Shown here piece by piece: positions 6,089 to 15,338 of a stretch of 15,979 nucleotides of DNA (positions within the stretch are counted from its first letter, which is position 1; every line of letters starts with the position of its first letter). The notes under the pieces are model-generated. The model saw nothing but the letters and a program-made list of their open reading frames with translations, was not told the DNA's origin and ran no database searches. The position numbers and the translations under genes are program-made. This DNA comes from Chloroflexota bacterium (GTDB taxonomy: Bacteria; Chloroflexota; Chloroflexia; QHBQ01; JADMIH01): positions 1-15,979 of the forward strand of contig JADMIH010000089.1 of assembly GCA_015478675.1 (NCBI GenBank). Direction: 5' to 3'.

Positions 6089-9000
6089 ATGAAGACCAGA
6101 CCGACATTGCCCTCTTTACGCCTGCCCTGGCAGCCCAATGAGGCCGCAGGGCGGCAGCCCTATCGCGGCGAGCTGCTGAGCCTGGAAAGGCTTGAGGAGT
6201 ACGCTCGTGAGCTTGCTATCGCGCACAAAGCCGAAACCCGGCGTGCGCCCGCTATTCCTGCCCTCTCGCAGCTAGAGGCGAGCATTCGCACCATCGAAGC
6301 GGCCTTTATGCGGCTTTCGGCGGTGGCTCACCGGAAAGCCGCTCTTTTGCCCGGCGAGGAATGGCTGCTCGACAACTATCATATCGTGCAGGACAACATC
6401 TCCGAGGTAAGAGTAGACCTTCCGCGCCGCTACTACCTGGAACTTCCGAGGCTTGCGGGAGGGCCGTGGGCGGGCTATCCACGCGTTTACGCGCTCGCCT
6501 GGGAGTTAATAGGGCACACTGACGGTGTAGTCAACAGCTACTATGTTGAAGCGTTCGTCCGTGGATACCAATCTGTCATTCCACTGACCACAGGCGAACT
6601 CTGGGCAACTCCCATAATGCTGCGACTTGCCCTCATCGAGGATCTGGCGCACCTGGCAGGGGTGCTGGTGCAGACGAGAAGCCAGCTTGAAACTGCCGAC
6701 CGCTGGGCCGATCATCTCCTTACCCTCGCCGATGCCGTTGCGGAAAATCACGGCGGCGATGTACAACTCCCCCCGGGCCTGCGACGCCGTGATGCTCTGC
6801 TCACCCCCGCTTTTGTCGCCCGCTTCGTGCAGCGCCTGCGCGACGGTGGCCCCGCTGTTGAATCGGTTCTCTCATGGCTGCAATCGAGAATGGCCGCTAA
6901 AGGCACTAGCGTGGACGAAGTTGTGCGTGCTGAGTTCGGTAATCAGAGCGCGCTTCAAGCTTCGGTGGGGAATACTATAGTCAGCATGCGCACCATAGCT
7001 GCAACCAACTGGATGGGCTTCGTAGAGCAGCACAGCTTAGTCGAGGCGCTGCTGCGTGAAGACCCCGCGTCTGTCTACTCAAGCATGGATTTTGCCACGA
7101 GGAATCGCTATCGAGGCGTTGTAGAGCGCATCGCCCGCCGCTCCCGCATCTCTGAAGGAGATGTGGCGAGCACATTATTGCAGTTGGCGAGAGCTGCGCA
7201 TTCGGCAGACCCTGGCGACATGCGACGTTCGCACGTCGGCTACTACCTGATTGCCATAGGAGTACATCAACTCCGGCGTGCTGTGGGGTACAGATCTCGC
7301 CTGGGCGAGGTGCTTTCGCGGGCGTTTAGGCGCAACCGCACCGCGCTCTACCTGGGCGCGATTACAGTGGTTGCTTGCCTTTTCCTGGCGCTTGTCCTCT
7401 TTTTCGGCATGGACCGAAGCAGCGCGAATGCCACAGGGTGGTGGATTCTGGCGGGCCTGCTGGCTCTTTTCCCCGCCGGCGAGTTCGCCGTCTACTTTGT
7501 CAACCAGGCTGTGACGCTGCTGCTACAACCAAGAGTGCTCCCCAAGCTCGATTTTTCTGGGGGCATACCTGCTGAGCAGCGCACGTTCGTGGTAATCCCC
7601 ACACTCGTGAGCAGCTGTGAGGATGCGCTCGCCCTCATAGAGCATGTCGAGCTTCTTTACTTCGCCAGCCCCGGCCCTAACTTGCATTTCGCTATCCTTA
7701 GTGACTTCACCGACGCTCCGGCGGAGGAGATGCCCGGCGATGCCGAATTGCTGGAGAGCCTCTCCACGGGAGTGCGCAACCTCAACGTGCGCTATGGCAC
7801 ACCGGATCGCTTCTATCTCTTCCACCGCAAGCGCCAGTGGAACCCCAAGGAGAGTGTGTGGATGGGCTGGGAGCGCAAGCGCGGCAAGCTGGCCGATTTC
7901 AACGGCCTGATCCGCGGCAGGATAAGCTTCGATCCTGAGCAGAACCCATTTAGCGTCACCATAGGAGACATATCGCTTCTCTCCGGCGTGAAGTATGTTA
8001 TCACCCTTGACCGCGACACCGAAATGCCGAGGGATACCGCTCACCGGCTCGTAGGCACCCTCGCTCACCCCCTCAATAGAGCAGAGATCGACCCTGTCAA
8101 GCGCATTGTCGCGCGGGGCTACGGCATACTCCAGCCCCGTGTAAGCACCACCTGGCAAAGCTCGGTCAGCTCGTACTTCTCGCGCATCTTCTCAGGGCAC
8201 ACCGGGGTTGACCCCTACACCACCGCGGTCTCCAACGCTTATCAGGACCTTTTCAGTGAAGGGATTTACATAGGCAAGGGTATATACGATGTAGAAGCTT
8301 TTGAAGCCACAACTGAAGGTCGTTTCCCCACGAACGCACTTTTGAGCCATGATCTGCTGGAAGGCTCCTACACCCGCGTCGGCTTCGCCAGCGATATCGA
8401 GCTTTATGAGGATTTTCCTGCACGGCAGAACGTTTTCGCGGCCCGCGAACACCGCTGGGTGCGCGGCGACTGGCAAATACTCCCCTGGCTCTTCCCCCGT
8501 GTGCCCACAACAAGGGCTGCCCCTGAAGGGAACCCTGAGAACAAGGGCGATAATCCTGCTCGGTTCTCACTCCTCAACACTCGTCGCACCGAACGTAATC
8601 CACTCTCCATCATCAATCGCTGGAAGATATTGGATAACCTGCGCCGCTCGCTGGTTGCCCCAGCTTCTGTTGTGCTCCTGGCTCTTAGCTGGACCCTGCT
8701 GCCCGGCTCACCGCTCTCCTGGACGCTCGCTGTGCTGGCGGTGATAGCCTTCCCCCTCTACTCTCACATCCTTACCTCCGCGTGGCGCAAGCCACCCGCC
8801 GCAACCTGGGCGCGGCACCTCTCGGCGGTTACGCAGCAGGCGCGCATAAACCTGTTGAGTTTCATATTGACCACCAGCTTCCTGGTTTACCGCTCGCATA
8901 TAATGGTGAACGCGGTGGTGACAACCCTGGTGCGAATGTACATTACCCATCGCTGCTTGCTGGAGTGGACAACGGCGAGCGAGGCGCAGCGCACCCTCGG

Positions 9001-12000
9001 TAGCGAGCCTCTCGCCTTCTGGAAGAGGATGTGGCAAAGCAGCGTAGTGGCCGCTTTGCTTCCAGTTGCTGTCGTCTTCACCAACCTCCCCGCACTCCCT
9101 GTGGCGTTACCTCTGCTGACCCTCTGGCTTGTTGCGCCGGAGCTTGCTTACTGGATCAGCCGGCCTATTGTGGCTAAAGTCTACAACGCCACCGCTGCTG
9201 AGCGTGCATATCTGCGGCGAGTGGCCCGCAAAAGCTGGCGATACTTTGAGGAGTTCACAGGGCCTGGTGACCTGTGGCTCGCACCCGATAACTACCAGGA
9301 AGAGCCGAGCGGCGTGCTGGCGCACCGCACCTCGCCCACTAACCTGGGCCTGCTACTTATCTCCACCCTTTCTGCCCACGACATGGGCTATCTCACAAAA
9401 TCAGAGCTGGCGGCGCGCCTCGATTGCACCCTGAAGAGCATGGAGGGGTTGGAGAAGTACAACGGCCACTTCTACAATTGGTACGATACCCTGACAGGTA
9501 AAGCTCTCCCTCCCAAATACATCTCCACCGTAGACAGCGGCAACCTTATAGGCCACTTATTGGCCCTCAAACAGGGTTGCGGCGAGTTGCCCAACAGACC
9601 TATCTTCACCGAGCAAACGCTCCTCGGCCTGTGTGACATAACTTCTATTATCTCTGAGGAGCTAAAGTTTCTGCGTGAGCGACGTGAAGTTGACATAAAG
9701 TCTATCGAGGGGCAGCTGAAAGTGGTCAGCGATATGCTTGTGAAGACGCCCGCAAGCTTGCATGAGTGGCTTGCCCTCTTCCGTTCGTTGCTGCACCCGG
9801 CGACTAACCTGGCGACGGAGCTAAGGCGTCGCGCAGGTGTTAGCGGCCCCCGGCCGCAAGATGTAGACCGGCACAACGGAAAGAGCCGGCCTGTGGGCGC
9901 TGAGCGCAGCACCCCGGACACAGGAACGCTGCAACTTCGCTCTATGCTCGACGACCTGGCGTTTTGGGCGGAGAGGCTTGTTCTCAGCGTGCGAAGCGGC
10001 GAGGAGGAGATTAGAAAGCTGGTGCCCTGCACCCTTATGACCTCATCGCCTCACCCCTTGCTTCAAAGCGACAGCCACCCTGAGATAGCTGACCAATGGA
10101 GTAAGCTGCGGGAGTTCTCTGAGCCGGTGCCTTCGCTCAGAGGCAACCTTGTCTGGTCAGCCGGGCGCATCGCGGAGATACGCCGCCTTCAGCTGCTGAT
10201 TCGTGAAAAGGAGCTTGGGGCCGATGGTGCAGCTGCGATACAGTGGCTGGAGAAGCTAAGGCAGGCGGTATCCTCCGGCTGGAGCGCCACCGAAGTGCTT
10301 CTCGGCGAGGCGCGCACCCTTGCCTCGCGCATAGAAGCTATAGTCGGAGATATGCACTTCGGCTTCCTGATGGACTACGGGCGCAAACTCTTCTCAATTG
10401 GTTATAACGTCTCGGAGCTGAGGCTCGACCACTCATACTATGACTTGCTCGCTTCCGAGGCGCGCCTGGCGAGTTACCTCTCTATAGCTCGTGGCGAGGC
10501 ACCCCGCGAGCACTGGTTCGTCCTTGGCCGCCCTCTCACAGGGCACGGCGACAATTTGACGCTGCTTTCCTGGAGCGGCACCATGTTCGAATATTTGATG
10601 CCTAACCTGGTGATGGCTACTTACAGCGGCACATTGCTGGCTCAAGCCACTTCCGGGGCGGTGCGGCGGCAAGAGCATTACGGGCGCACAGAAAGCGTGC
10701 CCTGGGGCATCTCTGAGGCGGCATATAACAGCCTCGACCCTGGTGGGAGTTACAGCTACAAAGCCTTTGGCGTGCCGGACCTTGGCCTCAAGCGCGGTCT
10801 TTCCGATGATCTGGTCGTTGCGCCTTACGCTACGTTGCTGGCCCTGCCTGTTGACCCGCAGCACGCGCTCTCTAATTTGAGGCGTCTATCTAACCTCGGC
10901 ATGGAAGGCCGCTACGGCTTCTACGAGTCGCTCGATTTCACCCGCTCACGCCTGGCCCCCGGCGAGCGCGCCGCTCGTGTCGGCACCTTCATGGTGCATC
11001 ACGTAGGCATGGGGATGGTAGCTGTCAACAACTACCTGCACGACAACTGTATGGTGCGCCGCTTCCACTCTGAGCCTCTGATACGCTCCTCTGAATTGCT
11101 TCTACAGGAGCGCACCCCGATGCAGGCTCCCCTTACCCTGCCGCACCCCGTTGAGATAGACCGCCAACGCACAGAAAGAGAGGTATCACCACCCGTCATG
11201 AGAAGCTACGACACTCCGTACACCAATGTGCCACGCGCCCATTTACTCTCTAACGGCCGCTACTCTGTTATGCTCACCAACTCCGGGGCGGGTTACAGCA
11301 GTTGGAAGGAGCTGGCGATCACGCGATGGCGCAACGACAGCGTGCTCGATGCGTACGGCTCCTTCATATACATTGCTGATCTTCACAGCGGCAAAGTCTG
11401 GTCGGCGGCGGCGGCTCCTCTCGGCGGGCAACCTGAGGAGTACAACGCCTCATTCCAATTCGATAAAGTGGAGTTCCGCAGGCGCGACGGCGACATCGAA
11501 ACGCACACCGAAATAGTGGTAAGCCCCGAGGACGACGCCGAGGTGCGCCGCGTTACCCTCACCAACAGAGGGAACCGCCTGCGCGTGCTAGAGCTTACCA
11601 GCTACGCGGAGGTAGTGCTCGGATCGCAGGGTGGGGATAAAGATGCACCCGCTTTCAGCAAGCTCTTCGTTGAAACCGAGTACTCTCCTGAGTATGGAGC
11701 TTTACTAGCCACACGCAGACCTCGCTCTGCAAGCGACCCACGCAACTGGTTAGTGCATGTGCTCTCTATCAACAGGGAAGGGAGCACTACAACAAGCGTC
11801 CTCGGCTCGCCGGTGCCGGAGCACTACGAAACCGACCGCGCGCTCTTCCTGGGGCGCGGCGGCACGCCTTCCTCACCCGCCGCTTTGAAGAAAGGCCACT
11901 CTCTAAACAACAGCGCGGGCGCAGTGTTGGACCCGATTTTTAGCCTGCGGCAAAGGGTGCGTATTGGCCCTGGAATGAGGGTGCGCGTCACCTTTACGAC

Positions 12001-15000
12001 GGCGGCTGCCGCGTCGAGAGAGCAGGCGGTATCACTGATAGATAAGTACCATGATCCTGTCTGGTCAGCACGCGCAATGCGCATGGCCCTCACACGCGAG
12101 CGTATAGAACTTCGGCAGCTTGGGCTTTCAGGCGACGCGGCGATGCAGTACCAGCGCCTCTTCTCGCGCATGATCTACCCGATGCGCGGCACGCGGCCAT
12201 CGGCTGAAACGCTAGCCCGCAATGTCAAAGGGCAGCAGGGCCTCTGGGCCTATGGCATCAGCGGCGACCTGCCTCTTCTCCTTGTGCGCGTCTCGGAGTT
12301 GAGCGAGGTAGATATAGTGCGCGAGGCGCTGCATGCACATGAATACTGGCGCAACAAAGGCTTCAAGGCCGACCTCGTTATCCTTAATGAATATCCCGGC
12401 GGGTACATACAACCTGTGCAGGACGAGCTTGAGCAAATAGTGAACTCCAGCCATGCTCGCGACCTTCTCAACAAGACAAGCGGCGTTTACGTCAAACGAG
12501 CCGACATCATGCCCGAGGCGGACCGCATTCTGCTGAGCAGTGTTTCGCGTGTGATACTCATAGGCGGGCGCGGCAACCTGGCCGCTCAGCTTGACCGCCA
12601 GATACTCGGCCCAGAATCAGGCGTGCGCCTGGTGGAAACAGCTGCCACCTCTGCCCAGCGCTCTCGGCCTCCGTCCCCCCCCTCCTCTCCGACCGCCAGT
12701 TATCCCTCGCGCACCCCGCACTCCGCCTTCAGCGCAGATGGGCACGAATACCTGATAACGCTCGATGCCGGCGAGTGGACGCCGCTTCCCTGGACCAATG
12801 TGATCGCCAACCCACGCTTTGGCTGCATGGCTACCGAGAGCAGCCTGGGGTCGTCATGGGCCGAGAATAGCAGGCAAAACCGCCTGACCCCCTGGTCCAA
12901 CGACCCTGTTTCGGACCCACCGGCTGAAGCAATCTACATACGCGACGATGAGACGGGGCGCATCTCGACCCCCACACCTCTGCCGATGCGTGACAACAGC
13001 AGATACACTGTGTGCCATGGCCAGGGATATACAATTTACGGGCATAGCAGCGATGAAGTAGAGCAGACGTTGCGGATCTTCGTTGCCGCTGATGACCCCG
13101 TAAAGATTTGCAAGCTCACCTTACGTAACGCTTCTGCTCGCCGAAGACGGCTGTCGGTGACATATTACGCCGAGTGGGTTATGGGCGTAGACCGCGACGG
13201 CTTTGCTCGGTACGTAATTACCGAAAGTGATGCTGCGCATGGGGCAATCCTGGCGCGCAACCCCTACAACGCCGAGTTCGCTGACAGAGTAGCTTTCGCC
13301 GCCACAAGCGCGGAGGCTTGTACGATTACAGCCGACCGTCGCGACTTCCTGGGGCGTGACGGCTCTCTATCTAACCCGGCGGCCCTCAGGGGGCGGCAAA
13401 AGCTCTCAGGTCACGTCGGCGCTGGGTTCGACCCATGTGCCGCATTGCAGTGCGCTTTAGAGCTAGCGCCGGGTGAGGAGCGGACAATACTCTTTACTCT
13501 GGGGGAAGGCGAGAACGCCCAGGAAGCGCGTACCCTGGCTGCCAGGTATCGCGCTCCTGAGGCTGCCGAGAGCGCCTATGCGGGCGTGCTGCAAATGTGG
13601 GATCGCCTCCTATCGGCGGTAGAGGTGTCCACTCCCGACAGGAATATGGACCTTATTGTCAACAGGTGGCTGCTTTACCAGGCGGTTAGCTGCCGCTACT
13701 GGGGGCGCTCGGCATTTTACCAGGGCGGCGGCGCGTACGGCTTCCGCGATCAGTTGCAGGACGTGATGGCGCTGGTGTACGCCGCGCCCGAAATAGCCCG
13801 CGAGCATATTTTGCGCTGTGCTGAGCACCAGTTCAAGGAGGGCGACGTGCAGCACTGGTGGCACCCACCGGGCGGGCGCGGGGTGCGTACCCACTTCTCG
13901 GACGACCTATTATGGCTGCCTTTTGTCACAGCGTACTACGTGGCGGCCACCGGGGACAGCCAGATTCTGGATGAAAGCCGTCCCTTCCTCGAAGCGCCTC
14001 TTCTCAAGCCTGATGAAGAGGATATGTACAGCTTGCCCGCCATCTCTGAAGAGGCTGGCACCCTCTACGAGCACTGCCTGCGTGCCATTAGACGTGGCAC
14101 GACATCCGGCGCTCACGGCCTGCCCCTCATGGGCACGGGCGACTGGAACGACGGCATGAACAGGGTCGGCAGCGGCGGCAAAGGGGAGAGCGTCTGGGTT
14201 GGCTGGTTCCTGTACGCTGTTCTGTTGGACTTTCTGCCTCTTTGCCAGGCACGCGGCGATGAGGCGCAAGTCGCCAACTTCCGCGATGAGTCGGCGAGGC
14301 TCAAAGCTGCGCTTGAGGATCATGCCTGGGACGGTAAATGGTATCTGCGCGCCTACTACGACGATGGTACGCCCCTCGGCTCATCAAAGAGTGAAGAGTG
14401 CAAGATAGACGCCATAGCCCAGAGCTGGAGTGTTATCTCAGGGGCGGGCGATAGTGCACGCACGGGGCGAGCTATGAAGTCGCTGGAAGAGCGCTTGCTG
14501 ATCACCAGCGAAGAGGCCAACGCGCGCGCGGAATCGGAGGCGGAAAACGGCCTGCTACTGTTGCTGGCCCCTCCCTTCGACAAGGGAGAGCACGACCCCG
14601 GCTACATAAAAGGCTACCCGCCAGGAGTGCGAGAGAATGGCGGGCAGTACACGCACGCCGCTATCTGGAGTGTGGTTGCCAAAGTGCTCATGGGAGATGG
14701 CGACGGGGCCTACGACCTCTTCAAAGTAATAAATCCTATCAATCATGCTACTACGCCTGAAGAAATAGAACTCTACAAAGTAGAGCCTTACGTGATAGCC
14801 GCTGACGTATACTCGCACCCTCAGCACCTGGGGCGCGGCGGTTGGACCTGGTATACAGGCTCAGCAAGCTGGTTCTATCGTCTGGCGGTAGAGTACATAC
14901 TCGGGTTGAAGCGCCGAGGCGATGCGCTTGTTGTAGAACCGTGCATACCCTCAAGCTGGCCCGGCTATAGTATGATTTACCGCTTCGGAAAGAGCAGCTA

Positions 15001-15178
15001 CCGGATAGCGGTGGAGAACAGCAACCGCCTCTGCCGCGGGGTCAGCAATGTAGAAATTGATGGTGTGCCGCAGCCAGATAGCTGGATAAAGCTGGTGGAT
15101 GACGAGAGAGAGCACAATGTGCGGGTGGTCCTTGTGCCCAAAGAAGCCCAACGCACAGTGGCCGTTGACGAGGCCTAA
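6089..15178 (+). CDS. Cyclic beta-1,2-glucan synthase (GT84-GH189-GH94 multidomain protein)
   Basis: This 3029-residue inner-membrane enzyme of the NdvB/ChvB/Cgs type is slightly longer than the roughly 2800-2870 residues of proteobacterial relatives. Domains in order: an N-terminal helical region with LLDNYHI (93-99) and PRVYALAWELI; two membrane helices (about 420-441, 452-470); GT84 glycosyltransferase (about 495-850) with SDF (D539), DRD (D641/D643), D755 in HDLLEG and REHRW (786-790), which polymerises UDP-glucose; four or five more hydrophobic segments (855-1024); a PF10091/GH189 cyclisation domain with DYGRKLFSIGYN (from 1429), E1457, WGISEAAY (E1543) and HHVGMG (from 1637); and GH94, with two supersandwich regions (from 1711 and 2221) and an (alpha/alpha)6 part with YQGGGAYGFRDQLQD (from 2544), HWWHPPGGRG (from 2589), GDWNDGMN (D2685-D2688) and KGYPPGVRENGGQYTHA (2841-2857). 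GH94 phosphorolysis controls chain length in Brucella. In-frame stop TAG at 6044 precludes a start much further upstream; no good ribosome site is visible before the ATG. Confidence 0.95.
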   Translation: MKTRPTLPSLRLPWQPNEAAGRQPYRGELLSLERLEEYARELAIAHKAETRRAPAIPALSQLEASIRTIEAAFMRLSAVAHRKAALLPGEEWLLDNYHIVQDNISEVRVDLPRRYYLELPRLAGGPWAGYPRVYALAWELIGHTDGVVNSYYVEAFVRGYQSVIPLTTGELWATPIMLRLALIEDLAHLAGVLVQTRSQLETADRWADHLLTLADAVAENHGGDVQLPPGLRRRDALLTPAFVARFVQRLRDGGPAVESVLSWLQSRMAAKGTSVDEVVRAEFGNQSALQASVGNTIVSMRTIAATNWMGFVEQHSLVEALLREDPASVYSSMDFATRNRYRGVVERIARRSRISEGDVASTLLQLARAAHSADPGDMRRSHVGYYLIAIGVHQLRRAVGYRSRLGEVLSRAFRRNRTALYLGAITVVACLFLALVLFFGMDRSSANATGWWILAGLLALFPAGEFAVYFVNQAVTLLLQPRVLPKLDFSGGIPAEQRTFVVIPTLVSSCEDALALIEHVELLYFASPGPNLHFAILSDFTDAPAEEMPGDAELLESLSTGVRNLNVRYGTPDRFYLFHRKRQWNPKESVWMGWERKRGKLADFNGLIRGRISFDPEQNPFSVTIGDISLLSGVKYVITLDRDTEMPRDTAHRLVGTLAHPLNRAEIDPVKRIVARGYGILQPRVSTTWQSSVSSYFSRIFSGHTGVDPYTTAVSNAYQDLFSEGIYIGKGIYDVEAFEATTEGRFPTNALLSHDLLEGSYTRVGFASDIELYEDFPARQNVFAAREHRWVRGDWQILPWLFPRVPTTRAAPEGNPENKGDNPARFSLLNTRRTERNPLSIINRWKILDNLRRSLVAPASVVLLALSWTLLPGSPLSWTLAVLAVIAFPLYSHILTSAWRKPPAATWARHLSAVTQQARINLLSFILTTSFLVYRSHIMVNAVVTTLVRMYITHRCLLEWTTASEAQRTLGSEPLAFWKRMWQSSVVAALLPVAVVFTNLPALPVALPLLTLWLVAPELAYWISRPIVAKVYNATAAERAYLRRVARKSWRYFEEFTGPGDLWLAPDNYQEEPSGVLAHRTSPTNLGLLLISTLSAHDMGYLTKSELAARLDCTLKSMEGLEKYNGHFYNWYDTLTGKALPPKYISTVDSGNLIGHLLALKQGCGELPNRPIFTEQTLLGLCDITSIISEELKFLRERREVDIKSIEGQLKVVSDMLVKTPASLHEWLALFRSLLHPATNLATELRRRAGVSGPRPQDVDRHNGKSRPVGAERSTPDTGTLQLRSMLDDLAFWAERLVLSVRSGEEEIRKLVPCTLMTSSPHPLLQSDSHPEIADQWSKLREFSEPVPSLRGNLVWSAGRIAEIRRLQLLIREKELGADGAAAIQWLEKLRQAVSSGWSATEVLLGEARTLASRIEAIVGDMHFGFLMDYGRKLFSIGYNVSELRLDHSYYDLLASEARLASYLSIARGEAPREHWFVLGRPLTGHGDNLTLLSWSGTMFEYLMPNLVMATYSGTLLAQATSGAVRRQEHYGRTESVPWGISEAAYNSLDPGGSYSYKAFGVPDLGLKRGLSDDLVVAPYATLLALPVDPQHALSNLRRLSNLGMEGRYGFYESLDFTRSRLAPGERAARVGTFMVHHVGMGMVAVNNYLHDNCMVRRFHSEPLIRSSELLLQERTPMQAPLTLPHPVEIDRQRTEREVSPPVMRSYDTPYTNVPRAHLLSNGRYSVMLTNSGAGYSSWKELAITRWRNDSVLDAYGSFIYIADLHSGKVWSAAAAPLGGQPEEYNASFQFDKVEFRRRDGDIETHTEIVVSPEDDAEVRRVTLTNRGNRLRVLELTSYAEVVLGSQGGDKDAPAFSKLFVETEYSPEYGALLATRRPRSASDPRNWLVHVLSINREGSTTTSVLGSPVPEHYETDRALFLGRGGTPSSPAALKKGHSLNNSAGAVLDPIFSLRQRVRIGPGMRVRVTFTTAAAASREQAVSLIDKYHDPVWSARAMRMALTRERIELRQLGLSGDAAMQYQRLFSRMIYPMRGTRPSAETLARNVKGQQGLWAYGISGDLPLLLVRVSELSEVDIVREALHAHEYWRNKGFKADLVILNEYPGGYIQPVQDELEQIVNSSHARDLLNKTSGVYVKRADIMPEADRILLSSVSRVILIGGRGNLAAQLDRQILGPESGVRLVETAATSAQRSRPPSPPSSPTASYPSRTPHSAFSADGHEYLITLDAGEWTPLPWTNVIANPRFGCMATESSLGSSWAENSRQNRLTPWSNDPVSDPPAEAIYIRDDETGRISTPTPLPMRDNSRYTVCHGQGYTIYGHSSDEVEQTLRIFVAADDPVKICKLTLRNASARRRRLSVTYYAEWVMGVDRDGFARYVITESDAAHGAILARNPYNAEFADRVAFAATSAEACTITADRRDFLGRDGSLSNPAALRGRQKLSGHVGAGFDPCAALQCALELAPGEERTILFTLGEGENAQEARTLAARYRAPEAAESAYAGVLQMWDRLLSAVEVSTPDRNMDLIVNRWLLYQAVSCRYWGRSAFYQGGGAYGFRDQLQDVMALVYAAPEIAREHILRCAEHQFKEGDVQHWWHPPGGRGVRTHFSDDLLWLPFVTAYYVAATGDSQILDESRPFLEAPLLKPDEEDMYSLPAISEEAGTLYEHCLRAIRRGTTSGAHGLPLMGTGDWNDGMNRVGSGGKGESVWVGWFLYAVLLDFLPLCQARGDEAQVANFRDESARLKAALEDHAWDGKWYLRAYYDDGTPLGSSKSEECKIDAIAQSWSVISGAGDSARTGRAMKSLEERLLITSEEANARAESEAENGLLLLLAPPFDKGEHDPGYIKGYPPGVRENGGQYTHAAIWSVVAKVLMGDGDGAYDLFKVINPINHATTPEEIELYKVEPYVIAADVYSHPQHLGRGGWTWYTGSASWFYRLAVEYILGLKRRGDALVVEPCIPSSWPGYSMIYRFGKSSYRIAVENSNRLCRGVSNVEIDGVPQPDSWIKLVDDEREHNVRVVLVPKEAQRTVAVDEA

Positions 15179-15217
15179 AGCCCGGTGAATAGACTACCTC
15201 ACCTTCTCGATCACATA

Positions 15218-15295
15218 GGGCCCGTTTTCAAAGTGCAGTTTCAGCGCGAAGGTTCTTTAGCACTTGCGCGTGGAAAACGACTTTAAAACGGGCCC
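15218..15295. terminator. Long imperfect inverted repeat between convergent genes, probable bidirectional terminator
   Basis: The outer arms are 15218-15233 (GGGCCCGTTTT then C then AAAG) and 15281-15295 (CTTT then AAAACGGGCCC). They are reverse complements over 15 bases with one bulged C. Inside lie alternative or nested pairings: CGTTTTC (15223-15229) with GAAAACG (15273-15279), CAAAGTGC (15229-15236) with GCACTTG (15260-15266) allowing a bulge, and GCGCGAAG with CTTGCGCG. The right half thus carries two copies of an AAAACG element that compete for the same left arm. The position, between the 3' ends of the synthase and the minus-strand gene, fits a two-way terminator, with the TTTT/AAAA tracts inside the stem instead of after it. 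A dispersed repeat is the main alternative. Confidence 0.55.
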
Positions 15296-15338
15296 AGTAA
15301 CGCTAAACAGTGTGCACTGTGCTAGGCCGCGGTTGTGG

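Noticed and set aside
7523..8158. Long open frame on the minus strand inside the GT84 region (211 codons)
   Set aside because: It lies fully opposite well-conserved glycosyltransferase motifs, has no recognisable domain, and is the kind of antisense opening expected in GC-rich coding DNA.
9472..10032. 186-codon minus-strand open frame opposite the synthase linker region
   Set aside because: Its composition is Ser/Arg-rich, as expected from the reverse of Ala/Leu/Glu-rich coding DNA, and it has no domain.
15194..15256. Short minus-strand reading stretch (ALKLHFENGPYVIEKVR then stop) in the gap after the synthase, considered as a gene remnant
   Set aside because: It is only about 20 codons, overlaps the inverted repeat, and is interrupted by a stop just upstream; the protein-like look may be chance.
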